5,822 nucleotides of DNA, from contig JAKSCN010000263.1 in assembly GCA_022360595.1 (NCBI GenBank), positions 1 through 5,822 of the forward strand. Reading direction: 5' to 3'. Below, one piece after another: positions 5,470 through 5,822 of this stretch (position 1 is its first letter; every line of letters starts with the position of its first letter). The position numbers and the translations under genes were made by a program. Under the pieces are notes generated by a model, which saw nothing but the letters and a program-made list of their open reading frames with translations, was not told the origin of the DNA and searched no databases. Source of the DNA: Chromatiales bacterium (GTDB lineage: Bacteria > Pseudomonadota > Gammaproteobacteria > Chromatiales > Chromatiaceae).

Positions 5470-5822
5470 CAGTTACTGACCTCAATGGGGGCGCCATGGT
5501 CGAGGCCCTGGCGACCCTCGATAATGATGTCGATTTCAGTGGGCAGCTCGACGGCAGAGGGTTGTCCCTCAAGCGCATTGTTGATGGGGAGAAACTCCGC
5601 TTTGCCACCGTTTGGCATAAACACACCTATCTGATCACCCCGCCGTACGGGAATATCGGCCGGTAGATGGGGGATGGCGCTGGACCAGATGATTCGGCCG
5701 CTGCTGCCCGGCAACGCCTTTTGCCCGGTGAACAGCAGGCGGGCCTCCTGATTACGGCTGCGCTTGGCAATGACGGGTAGCTGTGCCCTTAGCTGTAGCG
5801 GGTAGTTGCCGAGATTATCTTC
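5469..5822 (-). CDS. RND periplasmic adaptor (membrane fusion protein), C-terminal fragment
   Basis: The last 117 residues of a protein that begins beyond the right window edge. The frame is open from base 5822 (first visible codons E-D-N-L-G-N-Y-P) to the TGA at 5471-5469. The visible part resembles the C-terminal beta-barrel and membrane-proximal region of HlyD/AcrA-type adaptors: an LLFTGQKALPGSSGRI segment, an RRGDQIGVFMPNGGKAEF stretch typical of the closing beta strands, and an IIIEGRQGLDHGAPIEV ending that matches the family's usual 'V-x-G-L-x-x-G-x-x-V' close. Adaptors link the inner-membrane pump to the outer-membrane channel. Direct overlap with the RND gene makes it the partner of that pump. 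Lipoprotein or Sec signal, hairpin and lipoyl domains are outside the window. Confidence 0.88.
   Translation of the reverse strand, partial: EDNLGNYPLQLRAQLPVIAKRSRNQEARLLFTGQKALPGSSGRIIWSSAIPHLPADIPVRRGDQIGVFMPNGGKAEFLPINNALEGQPSAVELPTEIDIIIEGRQGLDHGAPIEVSN

Overview
The window reads as a piece of a Gram-negative, probably gammaproteobacterial, chromosome. The evidence is a resistance-nodulation-division (RND) tripartite efflux operon, a type VI secretion (T6SS)-style PAAR/Rhs protein start, a Sec-exported pentapeptide-repeat protein, moderately high GC coding sequence and tight translational coupling. The species cannot be fixed from the sequence. All five genes lie on the minus strand, so the biological order runs from high to low coordinates.

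The right-hand two thirds (1226-5822) is one compact operon: the C-terminal end of a periplasmic adaptor (membrane fusion protein, cut by the window edge), a complete 1030-residue RND inner-membrane pump, and a 12-helix MFS exporter. The adaptor and pump share one base (TGATG). The pump and MFS gene share four bases (TTGA), and the MFS gene apparently starts with TTG. Adaptor and pump would form the inner-membrane and periplasmic parts of a proton-driven efflux machine that needs a TolC-type outer-membrane channel, which is not seen here. The MFS gene adds a second, single-component exporter under the same translational control.

Between the MFS stop and the next gene (984-1225) is a structured non-coding stretch. 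It has a perfect TATAAT box just past the MFS stop and three overlapping, mutually exclusive hairpins. It looks like a leader for the next gene, but could be the 3' untranslated region of the efflux operon.

At 459-983 is a small exported pentapeptide-repeat protein: a clear signal peptide, then 20 uninterrupted five-residue repeats (five predicted turns of a right-handed quadrilateral beta-helix) bracketed by two C-x7-C cysteine pairs. A strong hairpin lies 19-46 bases past its stop codon.

The 280-base gap at 179-458 is AT-richer than the genes. It holds that hairpin, a run of 13 G, small inverted repeats and an excellent Shine-Dalgarno sequence. This leads into the first 59 codons of a PAAR/Rhs-type protein that leaves the window at base 1. 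The most unusual points are the homopolymer run in the upstream region of the Rhs gene, the alternative hairpin cascade, and the double CX7C cap of the exported pentapeptide protein. No CRISPR array, tRNA, rRNA, insertion sequence or clearly new defence system was seen.
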